A program made the translations under genes and the position numbers. This document shows positions 18,265 to 26,913 of a stretch of 64,000 bases of DNA, one piece after another (position 1 is the first letter of the stretch; every line of letters starts with the position of its first letter). A model generated the notes under the pieces. The model saw nothing but the letters and a program-made list of their open reading frames with translations. It was not told the DNA's origin and searched no databases. Origin of the DNA: Marinobacter algicola DG893 (lineage in GTDB: Bacteria; Pseudomonadota; Gammaproteobacteria; Pseudomonadales; Oleiphilaceae); NCBI RefSeq assembly GCF_000170835.1, contig NZ_ABCP01000014.1, positions 1 to 64,000 on the forward strand. Direction: 5' to 3'.

Positions 18265-18681
18265 TGTCATCCCAGTCCGTTTCTTGAACATTCCGAACGG
18301 ATGAGTCGACTGCAATGGACTGGCATCGGGCTAGCGTTCCAAGGCACCGCCCTCGCCATATTGGCAGCATCGCCTTTCTGGCTTTTCTGATCTGGCTCTG
18401 GCTTAACGGTTGAGCATCTTTCCCTCCATATAAGATTAAGAGAGCCAAACAAAATTTTGCCGGACAAATTGCCGGTCAATTGGCCGGACAGAAAAGTAGA
18501 AAATATGATCCGATGAAACTGAGCTCCAAAACTGGAAATGGTGTCAGTGCCTATTTATACTGGCTTCAAGTAAAATAAATTGCCGTCAGAGGGAGCTGTG
18601 TGCCGCTGCTGGAAACCGGACAAATACCCGGACAAACTACCGGTCAGAAACTCAGAATCACTACACGAATTAAGGTATCAG
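18265..18681. other. intergenic stretch with two clusters of a 12-bp CCGGACAA-type repeat
   Basis: No convincing gene lies between hxlR and fic. Two clusters of three units of roughly CCGG(A/T)CAA(A/T) plus three bases occur at 18460-18493 and 18616-18650. Read as codons they give Gly-Gln repeats (GQIAGQLAGQK and GQIPGQTTGQK), the kind of linker found before the C-terminal winged helix of some ATP-binding regulators. They look like remnants of an older coding region. Confidence 0.4.
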
Positions 18682-19869
18682 ATGACATCCTGGATGAGTG
18701 CCGCGCCTTTTGCGCCAAACGAGAAATCCTGTACGAAAGAGGGGCTTCTCGATCTGGCCAGCATCCTGAACAGGAAGGCCGCTCAGGTTGCCGGCCAGCT
18801 TGAGCCGGAGACAGCGAATACGTTGCGCCGGCACATGGCTGTCATCAACTCGTATTATAGCAATTTGATTGAAGGCAATCGAACCCTTCCTCACCAGATC
18901 CGCGAGGCCCAGCGGGGAAATTTTGAGGACGATCCGGTTGCTCGGGACAAACAGATTGAGTCTCTTGCCCACATCGACGTACAAGCGTGGATAGCGTCTG
19001 AGGATCGGAGTCTGGAAGAAGTTATTTCCGTGGACTTCATCAAAGAGCTGCATCGCCGATTCTACAGGGACTTGCCTAGCGACCTTAAAAAGGTCGAGCT
19101 GGATGAAACGGGGGAAATCGCGTGGGTTGAGGGTGGAAAATTCAGGGATCGAGGGGTAAAGGTTGGTCGGCACATACCACCAGACGCCGAAAACCTGGAA
19201 CAGCTAATGACGCAGTTCTGCAACGAATATAAAAGCGTCAGACACCAAGGTGATCGACGTCTGATCGCAATCGCAGCTGCACACCATCGATTCCTCTGGA
19301 TCCACCCATTCCTGGATGGCAATGGCCGAGTTGTTCGTCTTTGGACGGATGCGGCATTCCGGGCGGCCGGACTGGAAAGCGTGGGCGTCTGGTGTTTGAG
19401 CCGTGGGCTTGCGATTTACTCCGAGAAGTACAAAAGCAACTTGGCTCAAGCTGACGCCGTCCAGCAGGGCCAAACTGATGGCAGAGGCCCGCTCAGTGAG
19501 CTTGGTCTGGCCCGCTTCTGTCATTTCGTTCTGGATACCTCCGTTGACCAAGTCAGCTACATTTCAGAACTTCTGAACCTGAAATCGATGAAACGTCGAA
19601 TCGAAGACTTCGTGGCGAGCAGGGATGACCTGAAACCCGCTTCTACATGGGTTCTGTATCAGGCGTTCATTCAGGGATCGATCTCAAGGTCTGATGCCCT
19701 GGCATTAACTGGGGAGCGTGATGAGCGGACTGCCCGGCGACTGCTTAAAAAGCTTCGCGATCTAGGCTTGCTGGTCGATGCAGACCCAAAGGATAGTCGC
19801 TCGCCACTTCTTTGGTCTGTTCCGGAACATGCTGAGCCCGTCTATTTCCCAAAACTCTCACCCCAGTAG
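18682..19869 (+). CDS. Fic family protein with N-terminal self-inhibitory motif
   Basis: Fic enzymes transfer AMP (or another nucleotide part) from ATP to target proteins. The active-site motif HPFLDGNGR is complete (about residues 208-216 from the ATG at 18682), including the catalytic His. The inhibitory helix motif S-x-x-x-E-G appears as SNLIEGN near residues 60-66, so this is a class II Fic that carries its own antitoxin helix. A C-terminal winged-helix-like region (SRSDALALTGERDERTARRLLKKL) follows. The ATG at 18682 is preferred because AAGG lies about six bases upstream; in-frame TTG and GTG starts exist further up. It may be a toxin or a regulator. Confidence 0.88.
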   Translation: MTSWMSAAPFAPNEKSCTKEGLLDLASILNRKAAQVAGQLEPETANTLRRHMAVINSYYSNLIEGNRTLPHQIREAQRGNFEDDPVARDKQIESLAHIDVQAWIASEDRSLEEVISVDFIKELHRRFYRDLPSDLKKVELDETGEIAWVEGGKFRDRGVKVGRHIPPDAENLEQLMTQFCNEYKSVRHQGDRRLIAIAAAHHRFLWIHPFLDGNGRVVRLWTDAAFRAAGLESVGVWCLSRGLAIYSEKYKSNLAQADAVQQGQTDGRGPLSELGLARFCHFVLDTSVDQVSYISELLNLKSMKRRIEDFVASRDDLKPASTWVLYQAFIQGSISRSDALALTGERDERTARRLLKKLRDLGLLVDADPKDSRSPLLWSVPEHAEPVYFPKLSPQ

Positions 19870-19907
19870 GTGGTTCCCGCTTTAACGTCGAAAAGCATCG
19901 AAAGGAA

Positions 19908-19964
19908 AGTGTTCGCTTTTTTTTATGTGCCCGGAGTATGCCTTGGTCGCAAAGCGAACATTCA
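19908..19964. repeat. hairpin repeat, copy A
   Basis: TGTTCGCTTT (19910-19919) pairs with AAAGCGAACA (19951-19960) around a 31-base loop ending in GGTCGC. The 3' arm with its flank GGTCGCAAAGCGAACATTCAG recurs at 22197 and 51251. The copy lies between fic and hipB, whose genes converge here. Confidence 0.6.
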
Positions 19965-20011
19965 GTCGATGTATGAGGGCGTTTCATTTTCAGCACGAAC
20001 AGTCCGATCAT

Positions 20012-20404
20012 TCAGGTACCAGAGACCGCCCGGTCAATGGCTTCTTTTGCCTCCTTGGGTGAGAGAAAACGTTCCTTATTCCCAGCCGTGGAGGCACTCA
20101 CTGGCTGAGTTTCACTGCTTCGATTAATCATCCCCATTGTCAGTTGCATACCAAACTTTCGAAGAATCTTATTGAGCGTTCGAACAGTGCCCGACTCTGG
20201 GTCCCTCTCAATCGCAGAGATAGTCGTGGCAGAGAACCCCGTAAGTCTTCCGAATTGCTTCTGGTTCAACCCTGTAAACTTCAGGCGAAATCGACGAAGG
20301 GCCTGGCCCAGGTGAATTTTTCCGGCTTCAAGCTCTGCAAAGGTCTGCTCTCGAATCAGCGACCGTTCGTTTGGCGTTAGCGGTGTTCGCTTCAATTTAG
20401 GCAT
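20012..20404 (-). CDS. HipB-like XRE family antitoxin
   Basis: This 130-residue protein has an XRE helix-turn-helix in its centre (LNQKQFGRLTGFSATTISAIERD, about residues 46-68, with the paired TISAIE recognition helix) followed by the RTLNKILRKFGMQL segment typical of HipB. It starts 19 bases after the HipA-like gene and is translated after it, the reverse of the E. coli hipBA order. As partner of a HipA kinase it should neutralise it and repress the operon by binding the palindromes upstream of hipA. An N-terminal extension of about 40 residues and a C-terminal tail are longer than in E. coli HipB. Confidence 0.82.
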   Translation of the reverse strand: MPKLKRTPLTPNERSLIREQTFAELEAGKIHLGQALRRFRLKFTGLNQKQFGRLTGFSATTISAIERDPESGTVRTLNKILRKFGMQLTMGMINRSSETQPVSASTAGNKERFLSPKEAKEAIDRAVSGT

Positions 20405-20423
20405 GCTTAATAACCCCTATATC

Positions 20424-21776
20424 TCAGCTCGAATACAGCAAGCGTTCCAGCTGATCATGAACCAATTCCGGCTCATTCATCCTGATCGCAATATGGTTCA
20501 GCATGGCGTCTGGAGCTCCATGCCTTTTTAAGCCGGCCTTCATGTCCATCAGCTTCAGCAACTCACCTTCCATAATGCTCGCAGCTGCTTTGGTATTAAC
20601 AGCAAGCTCCTCCAGAATTAGCGAATAATCTGGGTTCCGCCGCTGGTCCCGCAGGTGATGTGGCCACCATGTAGACATCGCGATTGATTCAGGGTCCAAC
20701 ACCATGGGGGCTATGTCATAGGCCGGCGCCAACTCAATTTCATGACCTCGCTTAATCAATGAGGTGTTGCGACCGTGGTTGTCGCGATTACCCGTTGCGG
20801 TGTTCAAAACATCCCGAACCAGGTAATCCGCGAGCAGAGCATCTTTGTCCTCGGGCTTGGTCACACAGTTCTGGAGTTTCCGGATCACGTCGACGTGATC
20901 CAGCCGAGCACCATCGCCGATCACGCCCATCATCGAATAAACCGACTCTATCCCATGACGCAAGATGCCTTCTTGCCATACTTCTCGGTCAAAACGCGGT
21001 AACCAAAGAGCAACATCGCCGTAGATGTCATCGAAAGTCGCCCCAGTGATGGAGTTAAAGCCCTGCTCCTCAAGGAACTGGTAAACGGCGGCCTCGCCCT
21101 CAAGTACCCAGATATCGTCGCGGGTCTTCTTTCCCCTCGGAAATTTAACCAGCCAGTGCCGGGCAATCTCTTCGTCGGGAATGGTTCCCTCGAGCGCATA
21201 CTTGCCATCATGGTTTTCGACCAACAAAAGCTTGGGCGCGTCACCCCCGGCGCCCGTTGCGCCGCCAATTGCCACATGCAGGTTGTGAGCATACTGGATA
21301 AGGCTATCGGCCCGGGTACACACTTCTTCACGGTCGAATAGGACAACCTCTGACCTCGCAACTTCAGACTCGAAAACTTCTGCCGCTTCTTTAATTCTCA
21401 GGTTGCCAACTGGACCGATACACCCCTCAGACAAGAGCTGGTAATCGATTCGATGCTCGGGATCGCGGTCATATCCAAGGCTATTTACCCAATGTCGGCG
21501 ACCAGCGCCCTGAGGAATGATGTCTCTTAAGATCGGGACGATCTCACCATTCATGTAGTCGCCAGCCAAAATGCAGGGCAGATTCACTCCCACAGCTGTC
21601 CGGTCAATTAAATCCTGATGGTCAATATCTCCAATTCGCTCGAGGGCTTTCAGAGCGTATTCAATGTCATAAGAGAATGTCGGGTTGCCTCTGAGACCTT
21701 GGTCCGGGTCTCTGAATTCGATAACGCCGGCATCATGCCACTGGTTGTCCCAGTGAATTTGGAGGGTAAGGCTCAT
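20424..21776 (-). CDS. HipA family serine/threonine kinase toxin
   Basis: HipA kinases phosphorylate a translation factor (glutamyl-tRNA synthetase in E. coli) and induce dormancy. The 450 residues show the kinase core: the catalytic loop GNRDNHGRN with Asp332, and the metal-binding APAYDIAP with Asp354. The N-terminal HipA_N-like part and a Gly-rich loop (GGATGAGGDAPKLLL) precede it. In the loop the usual autophosphorylated Ser position is occupied by a different pattern with Thr, so regulation may differ. It is the first gene of the toxin-antitoxin operon and starts 18 bases from the nearest operator palindrome. Confidence 0.88.
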   Translation of the reverse strand: MSLTLQIHWDNQWHDAGVIEFRDPDQGLRGNPTFSYDIEYALKALERIGDIDHQDLIDRTAVGVNLPCILAGDYMNGEIVPILRDIIPQGAGRRHWVNSLGYDRDPEHRIDYQLLSEGCIGPVGNLRIKEAAEVFESEVARSEVVLFDREEVCTRADSLIQYAHNLHVAIGGATGAGGDAPKLLLVENHDGKYALEGTIPDEEIARHWLVKFPRGKKTRDDIWVLEGEAAVYQFLEEQGFNSITGATFDDIYGDVALWLPRFDREVWQEGILRHGIESVYSMMGVIGDGARLDHVDVIRKLQNCVTKPEDKDALLADYLVRDVLNTATGNRDNHGRNTSLIKRGHEIELAPAYDIAPMVLDPESIAMSTWWPHHLRDQRRNPDYSLILEELAVNTKAAASIMEGELLKLMDMKAGLKRHGAPDAMLNHIAIRMNEPELVHDQLERLLYSS

Positions 21777-21793
21777 ACGCGGCCACCATAAAT

Positions 21794-21893
21794 TGCAAGA
21801 ATACTTGCAGAATTATTGGTCATCAAGGTATTTATTGCAAGTATACTTATAATTATGGAGTGATTGCACAAAAACCTGACAAGTATTCTTGCA
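21794..21893. promoter_or_regulatory. three operator-like palindromes with 42-bp spacing upstream of hipA
   Basis: Three 16-bp sites share the pattern TGCAAG-N4-CTTGCA: 21794-21809 (perfect), 21836-21851 (right arm CTTATA) and 21878-21893 (left arm GACAAG). Starts are exactly 42 bases apart, close to four helical turns, so all three face the same side of the DNA. HipB dimers are the likely ligands, allowing cooperative repression. Confidence 0.75.
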
Positions 21894-22578
21894 AAATGAT
21901 TATGGTGTAAAAGGAGAAGAGTGGCCAGTAGGATAATTAACCCCTTTTTTCGTCAGCCATTGATACTGAAGTGTGTCCGCCTATTGGCCAGGTGTTTCTC
22001 ACGCCATTGGAAATTCCGGCTGTCCTCCGGAATGCTGCTAAGGAGTCGAACTTAACGGCACAACTCAGAAAAGGGTCGTCCAGCGATTGGCTGCGTGGCA
22101 CAGGCGAAATACCAAGGGTAAAAAACGTTAATCAGCAGCGCGTCTGATACATAAATGATTCGCAGGTTGAGTGGCTGAGACACAAATTAAAGCTACGGTC
22201 GCAAAGCGAACATTCAGGTGACCACAAAGCGGACCTTTCATGGGCCGCGTGACCCCGTTTCCTCCCCCCTCCGATTCACTGAAGACTTGTCGCCATTGGA
22301 ATGTCTGGCGAAACACCAACGGGCGGAAAACTCTAATCAGCAGTGCAACTAAAACAGGGATGTTTACACTTGCAATAGAGGAGGAGTCCACACACGTTCG
22401 GGCATTACACGCCCTCAGATACAGCCTGCTTCCAGATTTGGAATAATAGCGCGCCAATGGAAATGGCATCGTTGTCCAAAATTTATCAGCTTCCCGACGC
22501 ATGAGGCGGTAATTCAGAATGAAGTAGTCAAAGCCTTGGTGCTGCCCTAGCCGCAATTAAAAATTGACCCTGACCCCG
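21894..22578. other. non-coding stretch between the hipA operators and the GST remnant
   Basis: No gene is supported here. It holds a single 3' arm of the hairpin repeat (22197-22217, GGTCGCAAAGCGAACATTCAG) and, at 22565-22580, TGACCCTGACCCCGTT, which is identical to the end of the IS3-family element at 46082. Short open frames have no recognisable similarity. Confidence 0.5.
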
Positions 22579-22954
22579 TTATTTCCATATCGTAATTTCG
22601 TCGTTAGTCAGCGCTTTCTGGACACTCGATCGGCTGCACAACCTTTTCGCATAAGCTGTGTACACCGGGAATTTGCTGCCCATGTCAAAGTTAGCCCGAA
22701 CTCCCCACCAATAGAAAACCAGCCATAACGGGTCCACCACTGAGAATTGGGTACCGATCGCATAATCCTGGTATTGCAGCTCCTTCTCGATATCCGTAAG
22801 GCACTGCTCGTAATTGCTCCTGCCGCTCTCTTTAACTGGAGGGAAGTTTATTTCACTTGTAACAAACCTCTCAGGTCGAAATATCTGCGCATACGCGACG
22901 TGAACTGTGTTCGATGACCTGGACTTACCCCGATACACATGACACACCCCAGCC

Positions 22955-23758
22955 TCAAACGGAGGCCATTTCAAAGGCCTCTGGGCTGACGCCACCCAGA
23001 TGGGTATGACGCCGAATTCGGTTATAGAACACTTCGATGTAGTCGAACACATCCGCCTTGGCCAGGTCACGGGTTTTGTAGATCCGCTTCCGGATACGCT
23101 CCTTTTTCAGGCTGCTGAAGAAGGATTCCGCGACGGCATTATCCCAACAATTGCCCCGACGGCTCATGCTCGGGTCTAGATTGTGGGCACGGCAGAACCG
23201 GTGCCAGTCATCACTGCCGTACTGGGAGCCTTGGTCGGAATGCACCAGCACGGTAGCTTTCGGGCGTCGACGCCAGACCGCCATCAGCAGTGCATCCACC
23301 ACCAGGCTGCGGTGCAGCGTGGGTTTCATGGACCAGCCCACCACACGACGCGAGAACAGATCGACCACCACCGCCAGATACAGCCACCCCTGCCAGGTTC
23401 GCAAATAGGTGATATCGGTGACCCAGGACTTGTCCGGGCGGTCCACCGTAAACTCACGTTGAAGCTTGTTCGGGGTCAGGATTGACGGTCGTCCGGCAAT
23501 CACCCTTGGCGCTTTATAGCCTCGCAGCGCTTTGATTTTATGCTCTTTCATCAACCGGGCGACCCGGTTCTTGCCGCAGGTTTCACCGGCTTCCCGAAGG
23601 TCCAGAAACACGCGTGGAGCACCGTAGACACCAGAGCTTCCCTGATACGACGCCAGGATCTGCGCCAGCAGCCGCTGGTTATCGATAGCTCGGTCAGATA
23701 ATGGCTTATGCAGCCATTGATAAAACCCGCTGCGAGCCACCTGGAGCACGCGACACAT
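22955..23758 (-). CDS. IS3-family transposase OrfB (integrase catalytic domain)
   Basis: The 267-residue protein carries the HTH_21 and retroviral-type integrase (rve) core: DRPDKSWVTDITYL with the first Asp, [12 protein letters not shown] with the second Asp, and DNAVAESFFSSLKKE with the Glu of the DDE triad. It is normally made as an OrfAB fusion: after a -1 shift in OrfA the frame is open into OrfB without a stop, so the annotated Met is not necessarily used. Confidence 0.93.
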   Translation of the reverse strand: MCRVLQVARSGFYQWLHKPLSDRAIDNQRLLAQILASYQGSSGVYGAPRVFLDLREAGETCGKNRVARLMKEHKIKALRGYKAPRVIAGRPSILTPNKLQREFTVDRPDKSWVTDITYLRTWQGWLYLAVVVDLFSRRVVGWSMKPTLHRSLVVDALLMAVWRRRPKATVLVHSDQGSQYGSDDWHRFCRAHNLDPSMSRRGNCWDNAVAESFFSSLKKERIRKRIYKTRDLAKADVFDYIEVFYNRIRRHTHLGGVSPEAFEMASV

Positions 23759-23805
23759 GGTCTTCGTATTGAATTCGTGTCGGTGATCGTTGATGAACCG
23801 ATACT

Positions 23806-24090
23806 TTACTCGGGCTCTCTGGCAAAGTACCGAGCGGCCTTTTTTAGGATATCCCGCTCCTCTTCAATCCGGCGCATCTGGGCCCGTAGCCTTAGAATCT
23901 CGCTCTTGGCTTCGACCAATTCGGCAGCCTGTTCGTCAGACTTATCCGGTTTCACGGCCTTAACCCATTTGTAGAGGCTGTGAGTCGATACTCCCAGTCG
24001 TTGCGACACTTCGGCGACGGTATAGCCCCGCTCCAGCACTTGTCGGACCGCTTCGTCCTTGAATTCAGGGGGGTAACGTTGGCTGCTCAT
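23806..24090 (-). CDS. IS3-family transposase OrfA
   Basis: This 94-residue protein has an N-terminal helix-turn-helix (FKDEAVRQVLERGYTVAEVSQRLGVS split over two helices) and a leucine-zipper-like coiled coil (EILRLRAQMRRIEEERDIL). The A6G slippery heptamer lies at 23839-23845 (reading on the minus strand), close to its end, and a -1 shift there joins it to OrfB. Confidence 0.92.
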   Translation of the reverse strand: MSSQRYPPEFKDEAVRQVLERGYTVAEVSQRLGVSTHSLYKWVKAVKPDKSDEQAAELVEAKSEILRLRAQMRRIEEERDILKKAARYFAREPE

Positions 24091-24500
24091 GGCAATTCCT
24101 CCTATGCTCTAATCATAGGCTAGGCGTGTCCACTGCACCGGGGTAAGTCCAACCATGCAAGCAACTCCAGACAACGGGCCTCTGCCGCGGAAGCGTCGGC
24201 TGGATAGAGTCCAGAACTCGGGAATCGCCGTCCGAGAAACGCAAGTATCGCCGGCGTTTCTGTGAGGATGAAGCCATCGATCTGAAGCGCTGGGACGCGA
24301 CCTTTAGGATTGATAGCGAGATACTCATTCGAGCGATTGGCACGCTCAGCTGTTGCGATCTTTCGGAGCTCGAAGGGCTCGCCGGTCTCGTTCAACACGA
24401 TCTGAGGCGCGAGGGAACATGAACCCGGCGAGTAATAGAGGGCGATAGACATTGAAAGCTCCAAAGTAGTATTAATACGAAGACATAAGGCGGATAAGCG

Positions 24501-25628
24501 CTACAAGGACGGGTTGATCAGGTATTTCTCACCAGTCGCCTTGCGTTCACAGTCGGCCAGAATCTCCGGCTTGAGTGCATCATTGAGGCTGATGGTCTTT
24601 GTGTAGTGGCTGACGAAGGTCGTTTTGAGCTCATCGATGACTCGCTGACGCATCCGCGCCATGACCTCGGGGTCCGCCTTCTGCAGGAACAAAAAGAGCA
24701 GCCATCCGCTGACGCTCCAGGTAAAACCGAATGTTCGATCTATGACGGTCGGTCCGGTATCCAGGCCGCCGTAGATGTAGACCTGCTTAAAAGTGTCCGA
24801 CCCGTAGCGGTTATAGGTGGTCATGCTGCGGCTAGCCACTATTTCCATCGCCTGGAGGATTTGGCCGGCCAGCTTGCCGCCACCGATAGCGTCGAAGCCG
24901 ATGGTTGCACCGGTTTCTGCGACGGCCTCTGTCAGCTCAGCTTGGAATTCGGGGGACGTGCTATTGACAATGTACCGTGCGCCGATATCTCGGAGCATCG
25001 CTGCCTGTGCTTCGCTGCGAACGATATTGACCAGCGGGATGCCGTCCTTGAGGCAAATTTTGTTGAGCATCTGGCCCAGGTTCGACGCGGCGGCAGTATG
25101 GACGATGGCTTTATGTCCCTCGGCTTTCATCGTTTCGACGAAGCCAAGTGATGTCAGGGGGTTGATGAAAATCGACGCCCCATCCTCCACGCTCGCCTCA
25201 CCGGGAAGCACGACGCAGTCCTGCGCCCGCAGTTTGCGCAGTTGCGTGTACATTCCGCCGCCGAGCATCCCGACCTTCTTGCCAAGGAAATGCTGCACGT
25301 CGCTGCCTGCACTGACAACAGTACCCGCGCCCTCGTTCCCTACAGGTAGCGGCAGGTCCAGCCGAGCCCGAATGGCGGCCAGGCGCTGTTGCGGGATGTC
25401 AGCAACCAGCGCCGGCTGCTCCGGCGTACCTTCGGCTCTGAGGGTCGACACATCGGCGGGACCGAGCAATAGTCCAAGGTCGGATGGGTTAATGGGTGTG
25501 GCCTCGACCCGCACCACCAGTTCTTCCGGTCCGGGCTCGTCTAGGTTGACCGTCTCCAGGCTCAGTCGAAGCTGCCCTCCGGAAGTCGTCAGCGATCGTA
25601 GTTCTAGTCCGTTCATTGTGTTGTTCAT
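24501..25628 (-). CDS. zinc-type alcohol dehydrogenase / quinone oxidoreductase-like protein (MDR superfamily)
   Basis: The 375-residue protein has the GroES-like N-terminal domain (ELVVRVEATPINPSDLGLL, NEGAGTVVSAG) and a Rossmann domain. It lacks the usual Cys/His zinc ligands, so it resembles NADPH:quinone reductase-type MDR proteins. The Met at 25628 is chosen with GAGG about six bases upstream. The GST gene follows 48 bases downstream on the same strand, suggesting a former two-gene detoxification operon. A solo IS end lies at 25657, in the promoter region. Confidence 0.82.
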   Translation of the reverse strand: MNNTMNGLELRSLTTSGGQLRLSLETVNLDEPGPEELVVRVEATPINPSDLGLLLGPADVSTLRAEGTPEQPALVADIPQQRLAAIRARLDLPLPVGNEGAGTVVSAGSDVQHFLGKKVGMLGGGMYTQLRKLRAQDCVVLPGEASVEDGASIFINPLTSLGFVETMKAEGHKAIVHTAAASNLGQMLNKICLKDGIPLVNIVRSEAQAAMLRDIGARYIVNSTSPEFQAELTEAVAETGATIGFDAIGGGKLAGQILQAMEIVASRSMTTYNRYGSDTFKQVYIYGGLDTGPTVIDRTFGFTWSVSGWLLFLFLQKADPEVMARMRQRVIDELKTTFVSHYTKTISLNDALKPEILADCERKATGEKYLINPSL

Positions 25629-25656
25629 CTCTGTTACCTCATGAGAATTTGCCAAC

Positions 25657-25688
25657 TGGACTTACCCCGGTCCACTAGACACTCCTGG
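25657..25688 (+). mobile_element. solo IS3-type terminal repeat remnant
   Basis: TGGACTTACCCCGGT here repeats the terminus of the IS at 22920-24151, with a related but diverged continuation (CCACTAGACAC). No transposase gene is attached. It sits about 30 bases upstream of the oxidoreductase start and may have supplied or removed promoter sequence. Confidence 0.6.
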
Positions 25689-25727
25689 CCATTTCGAGGA
25701 TGAATACCACCCAATACTCACGAAGTC

Positions 25728-26774
25728 TCAGGCATTCACCAGGTTGTCTTTACTTAACCCCGTCAAGATTAAGCCTAGATGTAACGGATTCCCACCACCG
25801 TAATACGGGTTGGGCGGCCTGCCACTTTGTACCCAGTGGTGGTGCGTTTGAGATTCGAGGCTGCGCAACCTTTGCTCCCAATAATCACGCTCCGAAGGTT
25901 CTAGGGCATATTTGTGGGGCTCGGCCAGCAATCGGCGAAGCAGGAAGGCGATAAGGTAGATTAGCTGTCCCTCGCTATTCCAGACCAGGAAGAAGACGTC
26001 CCACTGATCTGACCTTTCACTCCCTACCTCCATCGCTGACAAAAACCGGCGAATATCAGTGAAGCCCAGAATTGTTTGAATGTAGTAGATCGCCCCTTCC
26101 CAATAAGCGCCCAGCTCGAACGTATCCGCTGTATCAACAGGGTACTGGGGTAAAGGACATCCACGCTCATCCTCATTGTTTTGCCACATCATGACATGGC
26201 TTTTGTATGCCTCATGCCAGTCATCGCCGGGCTTCAAATGAGGAGGCGAAGTGAAGTAATAGGTTTTTCCTCTCACCCGAACCATGCTGAAAAGGGGCGG
26301 GCCCTTGATCCATACGCCGGGGGTCGTCGTGGCTAGTTTTTCACGATATTCTTCTCGGTACTCTGCCCCCATCACAGGCAGGTGACCATGCTCTGCCTCG
26401 CCGAGCATGTAAGTAAACCAGCCGGAATATTCATAATTGAGACATCTGGTTCTCGCCATCAGCCGAGGGAACCTGAGTTTAATTTTTTCAGCTAACTCTC
26501 TCGCGGTATCTGACCTTGCGTCAGTCCAACCAAAATATTCGTTTCCAAGCTTCCCAGAAGAGTGACGCGCTGACTCAGCTCCGTCTCCTGGAAGCTCGCT
26601 CCACATTTCCCCATTCCATTGGACCTGGTCAAAAGGAAGTAGCCTGCAACGCCAAGAGGTGTCAGAAGGCGCCATTGGACAGAATACAGCGAGGTCTTGG
26701 TAGCCCTGCTTGTGGAGTTCATGAACGGCGGCCAACAGCCGAACGCATCTGCGGATTAAAGCATCTTTGATCAT
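25728..26774 (-). CDS. hypothetical protein, unknown family
   Basis: I do not recognise this 348-residue protein. It is rich in Trp and Tyr (for example SGWFTYMLGEAEHGHLPVMG and YWEGAIYYIQTILGF) and mostly alpha-helical in appearance, with no signal peptide, Walker motif or metal-binding cluster. A GTG three bases upstream (26777) is an alternative start; an AGGA lies about nine bases before the ATG. It stands alone between the oxidoreductase and abiF on the same strand as abiF, inside the defence island. A defence role is possible from position only. Confidence 0.65.
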   Translation of the reverse strand: MIKDALIRRCVRLLAAVHELHKQGYQDLAVFCPMAPSDTSWRCRLLPFDQVQWNGEMWSELPGDGAESARHSSGKLGNEYFGWTDARSDTARELAEKIKLRFPRLMARTRCLNYEYSGWFTYMLGEAEHGHLPVMGAEYREEYREKLATTTPGVWIKGPPLFSMVRVRGKTYYFTSPPHLKPGDDWHEAYKSHVMMWQNNEDERGCPLPQYPVDTADTFELGAYWEGAIYYIQTILGFTDIRRFLSAMEVGSERSDQWDVFFLVWNSEGQLIYLIAFLLRRLLAEPHKYALEPSERDYWEQRLRSLESQTHHHWVQSGRPPNPYYGGGNPLHLGLILTGLSKDNLVNA

Positions 26775-26913
26775 CACATCCGATCCTTAACAGCTGGAGG
26801 ATGGGGTGGTTTTGCAGTATCTCAACATCAATAGAGAACTGAATCGAAGCGCGAGTTTTATTTTCTCGCTCCGCCACCACCAGATTTGAAGTCCAGGCTT
26901 AGTTCAATTCGCT

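Larger units (their letters stand above)
22920..24151 (-). mobile_element. IS3-family insertion sequence (1232 bp) with 3-bp target duplication
   Basis: Terminal inverted repeats begin TGGACTTACCCCG at both ends (22920 rightward and, as complement, 24151 leftward), and the flanks are ACC (22917-22919 and 24152-24154), the 3-bp duplication expected for IS3. It encodes OrfA and OrfB with an A6G slippery site. Both orfs appear intact, so it may be active. A 44-base piece of the same end occurs at 51316-51359. Confidence 0.93.
22579..24452 (-). pseudogene. glutathione S-transferase gene interrupted by an IS3-family element
   Basis: The N-terminal half reads from the ATG at 24452 (MSIALYYSPGSCSLAPQIVL, a typical thioredoxin-like GST start, then NPKGRVPALQIDG and LTETPAILAFLG). 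It breaks at the insertion at 24152. The C-terminal half resumes at 22919 and runs to the TAA at 22579, with TQFSVVDPLWLVFYWWG in the alpha-helical domain. Removing the IS and one copy of the ACC target duplication rejoins the frame exactly as LELLAWSSNTVHVAYAQ, so the gene was intact before insertion. It lies just downstream of the oxidoreductase gene on the same strand. Confidence 0.9.

Noticed and set aside
21794..21893. A CRISPR-like array formed by the regularly spaced repeats before hipA
   Set aside because: The repeats are short palindromes, only three in number, partly diverged, in a promoter next to a DNA-binding antitoxin, with no cas genes.
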